NCBI GenBank assembly: GCA_947570515.1
Contig: CANOUM010000045.1
Location: 1 to 10,632, forward strand
Reading direction: 5' to 3'
DNA from: an uncultured Clostridia bacterium
GTDB taxonomy: Bacteria; Bacillota; Clostridia; Lachnospirales; Bianqueaceae
Length of the DNA stretch: 10,632 bases
The first letter of the stretch is position 1. Each line of letters begins with the position of its first letter. The translations under genes were made by a program, and so were the position numbers. Positions 7,162-10,632 of this stretch are shown here, in pieces. The notes beneath the pieces were generated by a model, which worked only from the letters and a program-made list of their open reading frames with translations, was not told the origin of the DNA and searched no databases.

Positions 7162-8293
7162 TAAGCCTGTTTTTCGTGTGCTGCGCATTGTTCTCATTCT
7201 TTTCTTTGCTTTTCTGTGCTGCATGGGTATTCTCTATCTATTTGACAGCGTTTTAAACGGTACGGTTCTAAACTGGCTTTCCGATCGCTATTTTGAGTCT
7301 TATAGCTATGACTATGACCTGGGCAACGAATATCATGTTACAGAGCCCAACTGGATCGCCATCAAATCTCTGCTGCGCCGCCTCTTTCCTTTGCTGATTC
7401 TTTGCTGGCTCAGCACGCTGATGCTGGCCTCTTATTGGCGGTCCCGGCGTTCACTAAAAACGCAGTCGTTAAAAATCAGTCAGTTGATTGATCAAATTAT
7501 GACGCAAGAAACCGAGCAGCTCACTCTGCCAAAAGAATACGCCCAGATCTGCGCTCAGATGATGCAGCTCAAAGCCTCTTCACAGCGCCATGAACAGCTG
7601 CTTAAAGAAGAAGCAGCTCGCAAAAATGATCTCATCACCTATCTGGCGCATGATCTAAAAACGCCTCTGACTTCTGTGGTTGGCTATCTGAGCCTGCTCG
7701 ACGAGGCTTCCGACATGCCTGCTGAACAAAAGGCTAAATATGTCCATATTGCTCTCGCCAAGGCCTATCGGCTGGAAGCCCTGATCAATGAATTTTTTGA
7801 TATTACCCGGTATAATCTGCAGGAGATCATATTAGAAAAGGAAACCATCAATCTGGATTATATGCTCATTCAGATGGCCGATGAATTCTATCCGCTCTTA
7901 AGCGCTCATGGCAATACAATCGAGCTGCGCGTTTCCGAAAACCTAACTCTGCATGGCGATCCTATAAAGCTGGCACGCGTGTTCAACAATATTCTTAAAA
8001 ACGCCATCAGCTATAGCTATCCCAATACCCCTATCCATCTTTCTGCCTATGCAGAAGATCAAATGATTCATATTGACTTTCAAAATCAGGGCAGTACCAT
8101 TCCTCCGCATAAATTAACCGCTATTTTTGAAAAGTTTTTCCGCTTAGATGAAGCCCGCTCTACACATACAGGAGGCAGCGGGCTTGGCCTTGCTATTGCC
8201 AAGGAAATTATCACCCTGCACGGCGGTACGATTTCCGCTTCCAGCGAAAATGAAGTCACAGCCTTTCATATTCTTCTCCCCGCGCAATCTTAA
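7139..8293 (+). CDS. vanS: VanS-type sensor histidine kinase
   Basis: Starting at GTG 7139 gives MVIKLKPNKP and 384 residues, as recalled for the enterococcal VanA-type VanS, which also begins MVIKLK. An upstream ATG at 6989 would only add residues read across the regulator gene. Membrane helices lie at about 15-35 and 82-99, with a short extracellular loop of about 45 residues rich in Tyr and Asp. A linker coiled coil (about 104-165) follows. The H-box is YLAHDLKTPLTS, with phospho-His H171. The block from GYLSLLDEASDMP through KAKYVHIALAKAYRLE is close to VanS. The N-box is ARVFNNILKNA (N284/N288), followed by IFEKFFRLDE and GGSGLGLAIAK. It autophosphorylates and passes phosphate to the adjacent regulator, and may act as its phosphatase. 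The signal is unknown; envelope stress or a cell-wall ligand is the family expectation. Confidence 0.92.
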   Translation: MVIKLKPNKPVFRVLRIVLILFFAFLCCMGILYLFDSVLNGTVLNWLSDRYFESYSYDYDLGNEYHVTEPNWIAIKSLLRRLFPLLILCWLSTLMLASYWRSRRSLKTQSLKISQLIDQIMTQETEQLTLPKEYAQICAQMMQLKASSQRHEQLLKEEAARKNDLITYLAHDLKTPLTSVVGYLSLLDEASDMPAEQKAKYVHIALAKAYRLEALINEFFDITRYNLQEIILEKETINLDYMLIQMADEFYPLLSAHGNTIELRVSENLTLHGDPIKLARVFNNILKNAISYSYPNTPIHLSAYAEDQMIHIDFQNQGSTIPPHKLTAIFEKFFRLDEARSTHTGGSGLGLAIAKEIITLHGGTISASSENEVTAFHILLPAQS

Positions 8294-8333
8294 CAATATC
8301 TTAATCATTTCACAAGTTCCTATTAAAGTAAAA

Positions 8334-8372
8334 AATCCGTATGATTGTTATACTCAAACAGTCCTACGGATT
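8334..8372. repeat. Inverted repeat bracketing the carboxypeptidase -10 box
   Basis: The perfect 8-bp arms AATCCGTA (8334-8341) and TACGGATT (8365-8372) are 23 nt apart. Their centres are 31 bp apart, about three helical turns. The -10 box (8349-8354) lies between them. Read as RNA it could also be a weak hairpin after the kinase gene, but it lacks a clean U-run. Confidence 0.6.
8346..8354 (+). promoter_or_regulatory. Extended -10 promoter of the carboxypeptidase gene
   Basis: TGT-TATACT is an extended -10. No good -35 lies 16-18 bp upstream (AAGTAA at 8326-8331), which fits an activator-dependent promoter. The predicted start is near 8361. The block from TG through ACTCAAACA matches the regulator promoter at 13 of 15 positions. 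Confidence 0.68.
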
Positions 8373-8399
8373 CTTTATGAAAGGAAACCTTGTTGATCT

Positions 8400-9380
8400 A
8401 TGACACATACACATAAGAAACAGCGCTTGACTCTATACCGCTTCTTCTTAATTGTTTTTCCGCTCCTGATTATAGCGATGCTTTTCTATTATCTCATGCC
8501 GCTTTTCAGCCCTCGTTCTTCTGCGGCAGATCCTCCTGCGGCCATGGGCCAAAATCAGTTTTCACTTTCTCCTCTGCCAGAGCCTGCTATGATCCCTTTA
8601 GATTTATCGCAGCTTTACAGCCCTCATTCCATTCTTTTGAATGCTGAAAATGGTGAAGTGATCGCCGCATACCAAGAGGACAGCCGCATCTATCCTGCTT
8701 CGCTAACGAAGCTCATGACCGCTCTTCTTATTGTTGAATCTGGCGAAGATCTGGAGCAAATTGTGACGATCCCCGATTGGGTTTTTGATGAGTTATATGC
8801 TCAGGATGCTTCCCTGGCCGGTTTTGAACCCGGTGAAGAAGCCTCCCTGCGTGATCTTCTCTATGGCATTTTATTGCCCTCCGGCGCCGAGTGCTGTTTG
8901 GCCGCCGCACAGGCAATCGCCGGCAGTGAAGAGGCTTTCATCGAACTTATGAATGTACGCGCACAGGAGCTCTCAATGAACGATACCCATTTTTCTAATA
9001 CAACCGGTCTTCACAGCCCCGATCACTATACGACCGTAAATGATCTAAGCCTGCTTTTGCGCTATGCGCTGCAAAATGATGCTTTTCGTGAGGCACTGCT
9101 CAGCTGGAGTTACTCTGTTTCTCCTACCGCATTGCATCCGGAGGGCTTTACCTTTTACAGTACGCTTTTCGAAAGCATGCAACATGCCGGTCTTGCTGCA
9201 CCAGAGATTCTAGGCGGAAAAACCGGCTATACCGATGAGGCAGGTCTCTGTCTGGCAAGCTTAGCCGAGGTTGCCGGCTGCGAATACATTCTCATCACAG
9301 CCGGCGCTCCGGGTTCTCACGAAACGCCGCCGTATCACATCCTGGATGCTATTTCAGTATATCAGCAAGTGGCATCATAA
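8400..9380 (+). CDS. Serine-type D-Ala-D-Ala carboxypeptidase (peptidase S11, PBP-like; VanY-of-VanD-like context)
   Basis: The 326-residue protein has a basic N-terminus and one hydrophobic helix (about 12-33), so it is a signal-anchored enzyme facing the wall. It would remove the terminal D-Ala from peptidoglycan pentapeptides. Catalytic motifs are SLTK (S101 nucleophile, K104) and KTG (274-276 in GGKTGYT). The position of the SxN motif reads S161-G-A-E, so the usual Asn is absent. The family block NTTGLHSPDHYTTVNDL (200-216) is present. There is no PBP5 C-terminal beta domain or amphipathic tail. The ATG at 8400 follows an in-frame TGA (8394-8396). The nearest AGGA is 14 nt away, rather far. 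Placement after VanR/VanS recalls vanD, where VanY is a PBP-type enzyme. A general DacA/DacF-like role is equally compatible. Confidence 0.9.
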   Translation: MTHTHKKQRLTLYRFFLIVFPLLIIAMLFYYLMPLFSPRSSAADPPAAMGQNQFSLSPLPEPAMIPLDLSQLYSPHSILLNAENGEVIAAYQEDSRIYPASLTKLMTALLIVESGEDLEQIVTIPDWVFDELYAQDASLAGFEPGEEASLRDLLYGILLPSGAECCLAAAQAIAGSEEAFIELMNVRAQELSMNDTHFSNTTGLHSPDHYTTVNDLSLLLRYALQNDAFREALLSWSYSVSPTALHPEGFTFYSTLFESMQHAGLAAPEILGGKTGYTDEAGLCLASLAEVAGCEYILITAGAPGSHETPPYHILDAISVYQQVAS

Positions 9381-9387
9381 TATATCC

Positions 9388-9431
9388 AAAAAGGACCTTG
9401 GGTGGAATGTAAGCCACCCAAGGTCCTTTTT
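9388..9431. terminator. Strong bidirectional intrinsic terminator
   Basis: Perfect 18-bp arms (9388-9405 and 9414-9431) with a GC-rich core, GGACCTTGGGTGG, surround the 8-nt loop AATGTAAG. The right arm ends in five T, followed by A and TTTTTT. The left arm supplies five T on the minus strand. The hairpin stands 7 nt after the carboxypeptidase stop and 11 nt after the reductase stop, so it serves both convergent genes. Confidence 0.93.
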
Positions 9432-9442
9432 ATTTTTTAACC

Positions 9443-10561
9443 TTAGTCTTCAAAGGTTTCTGCAATTTTCTCCAACTCTTTGATAATCTCAATATGCTGC
9501 GGACAATGGCTTTCACAGCTTCCGCAGTGTAGGCACTGGGATGCACGGCCAGCTTCCTTGACAATATTTTCATAGCTTTTCTTGTCAGCTTCTTTATTTC
9601 CGAATGTCATGTAATGATTCATCGTGCTGAACATTCTTGGAATATTGATCTTCATGGGACAGTCATCCACACAGTATTTGCATGCAGTACAAGGAATTTT
9701 CGGCGCTTTATTAAAGATTTCCACTACCTCATTGATAACCTTTCTTTCTGCCTCATCAATCGGCTTAAAATCTTTCATAAAGGAAGTATTGTCTTCCAGC
9801 TGCTCCATATTGCTCATACCGGATAACACAGTAACCAGTCCTTCTAAAGAAGCTGCATACCGAAGCGCCCAAGATGCAACGGAAGCCTGCGGATTAGCGC
9901 TCTTGAACTTTGCTTCCAGTTCCTCTGACATCATCGCCAGTGAGCCGCCCTTTACCGGCTCCATAATAATAACCGGCTTGCCATGCTTTCTGGCAACTTC
10001 ATAGCATTTACGAGACTGCACATTTTCACTTTCCCAATCTGCATAGTTAATCTGCAGCTGTACAAATTCTGCCTCCGGATGCTTGGTCAAAATCTCATCC
10101 AACACCTCGGCGCTGTCATGGAAGGAAAATCCGGCATGCTTAATCAGGCCTTTTTCTTTCATTTCCTGCACAAACTTCCATCCGCCTGTCTCCTCTGATT
10201 TTTGGAACGATTCCTTACCCAGCGCATGCAGCAAATAAAAATCAAAATAACCGGCCTCTGTTCTGGCTAAAGATTCATCAAAAATCGGCTGATAATCAGC
10301 ATATTCCTTGATCGGCCAAATCGGCATTTTGGTCGCCAGCTGAAATTTCTCCCGCGGATACCGTTTAACAACAGCGTCTCGGATCGCACGTTCAGATTTA
10401 CCATCCATATACACATATGCTGTATCGAAATATGTAAATCCAAGATCCATGTAACGATCTACCATCTTTTTGGTCTGCTCCAAATCAACCTCTTCTCCGT
10501 TCATCGGAAGGCGCATAAACCCAAATCCCAGTTTTTTAATTTCTTCCCCTAAGTAACCCAT
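9443..10561 (-). CDS. Aldo/keto reductase with C-terminal two-[4Fe-4S] ferredoxin-like domain
   Basis: The 372-residue cytoplasmic protein combines an NAD(P)H aldo/keto reductase barrel (about 1-265) with an iron-sulfur tail. The catalytic tetrad can be placed at D46, Y51, K78 (ATKMP) and H112 (LLHAL), with the usual spacing. The tail has two CxxCxxCxxxCP sets, C291/C294/C297/C301 and C343/C346/C349/C353, so two [4Fe-4S] clusters are expected. Such fused reductases are common in anaerobic Clostridia; the carbonyl substrate is not known and no neighbour points to one. It appears to be a single-gene unit with its own promoter and the shared terminator at 9388-9431. Its Lys/Glu-rich composition and A/T-ending codons differ somewhat from the left-hand operon. 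The start is fixed by AGGAGG 7 nt upstream. Confidence 0.94.
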   Translation of the reverse strand: MGYLGEEIKKLGFGFMRLPMNGEEVDLEQTKKMVDRYMDLGFTYFDTAYVYMDGKSERAIRDAVVKRYPREKFQLATKMPIWPIKEYADYQPIFDESLARTEAGYFDFYLLHALGKESFQKSEETGGWKFVQEMKEKGLIKHAGFSFHDSAEVLDEILTKHPEAEFVQLQINYADWESENVQSRKCYEVARKHGKPVIIMEPVKGGSLAMMSEELEAKFKSANPQASVASWALRYAASLEGLVTVLSGMSNMEQLEDNTSFMKDFKPIDEAERKVINEVVEIFNKAPKIPCTACKYCVDDCPMKINIPRMFSTMNHYMTFGNKEADKKSYENIVKEAGRASQCLHCGSCESHCPQHIEIIKELEKIAETFED

Positions 10562-10568
10562 GGCAAAA

Positions 10569-10574
10569 CCTCCT
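10569..10574 (-). promoter_or_regulatory. Ribosome binding site of the aldo/keto reductase
   Basis: AGGAGG on the minus strand lies 7 nt before the ATG at 10561, which confirms the start. Confidence 0.8.
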
Positions 10575-10587
10575 AAATTATACTTAA

Positions 10588-10596
10588 ATTATATCA
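10588..10596 (-). promoter_or_regulatory. Extended -10 promoter of the aldo/keto reductase
   Basis: TGA-TATAAT on the minus strand is a consensus extended -10. A second TATAAT (10577-10582) follows 11 bp downstream, so TATAATTTA occurs twice. No convincing -35 is seen (GCCGAA at the 17-bp position). The window ends 36 nt further upstream, so distal control sites may be missing. Confidence 0.6.
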
Positions 10597-10632
10597 TGCG
10601 GCTATACACATTCGGCTCATCATTTTGAATCA

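Noticed and set aside
6460..9380. Calling the region a glycopeptide-resistance cluster
   Set aside because: The enzymes that change the peptidoglycan terminus (VanH, D-Ala-D-Lac/Ser ligase, VanX) are absent here. Regulators plus a carboxypeptidase do not establish resistance.
1..10632. CRISPR arrays, insertion sequences, tRNA or rRNA genes
   Set aside because: No regularly spaced repeats, transposase motifs, terminal inverted repeats or cloverleaf-like sequences were found by reading both strands.

Overview
The window looks like a chromosomal stretch from an anaerobic gut-type Clostridia species, most likely Lachnospiraceae-like. This rests on mid-GC DNA, strong AGGAGG-type ribosome sites, tight gene packing, a VanR/VanS-type two-component system and an aldo/keto reductase carrying two 4Fe-4S sites. 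The taxon is inferred from gene content and style; no rRNA or other marker gene is present.

Layout. (1) Positions 1-2097, plus strand: the tail of a GH2 (beta-mannosidase-type) glycosidase, a GH32 beta-fructosidase and a pyridoxal/pyridoxamine kinase. Each gene overlaps the next by ATGA, so they form one translationally coupled operon, closed by a hairpin at 2119-2152. (2) Positions 2166-6253, minus strand: an operon transcribed right to left, with a MATE multidrug/Na+ antiporter, then a membrane-anchored calcineurin-type phosphoesterase, then a YtcJ-type amidohydrolase. The junctions overlap or abut. Its promoter near 6296-6326 has a 19-bp spacer filled by an inverted repeat, the layout used by MerR-family regulators, but no MerR gene lies in the window. 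(3) Positions 6254-6459: a divergent control region. (4) Positions 6460-9380, plus strand: a response regulator and histidine kinase very similar to the enterococcal VanR and VanS, then a serine (PBP-type, S11) D-Ala-D-Ala carboxypeptidase with its own extended -10 promoter. The promoters of the regulator and the carboxypeptidase share a 13/15-nt block. An 18-bp perfect hairpin ends this unit and probably also the convergent gene. (5) Positions 9443-10561, minus strand: the iron-sulfur aldo/keto reductase, with its own promoter at the right edge.

How the genes may work together. The most notable module is VanR-VanS-carboxypeptidase. Its order matches the start of the vanD glycopeptide-resistance cluster (vanR-vanS-vanY, where VanY of VanD is a PBP-type enzyme). 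No vanH, D-Ala-D-Lac/Ser ligase or vanX follows, because the next gene is an unrelated convergent reductase. The simplest reading is a cell-envelope stress circuit that trims peptidoglycan stem pentapeptides, either a relative or ancestor of the van regulatory block or what remains of one. By itself it is not evidence of glycopeptide resistance. The left operon suggests use of beta-mannoside- and fructoside-containing glycans. The middle operon suggests efflux plus hydrolysis of an unknown small molecule.
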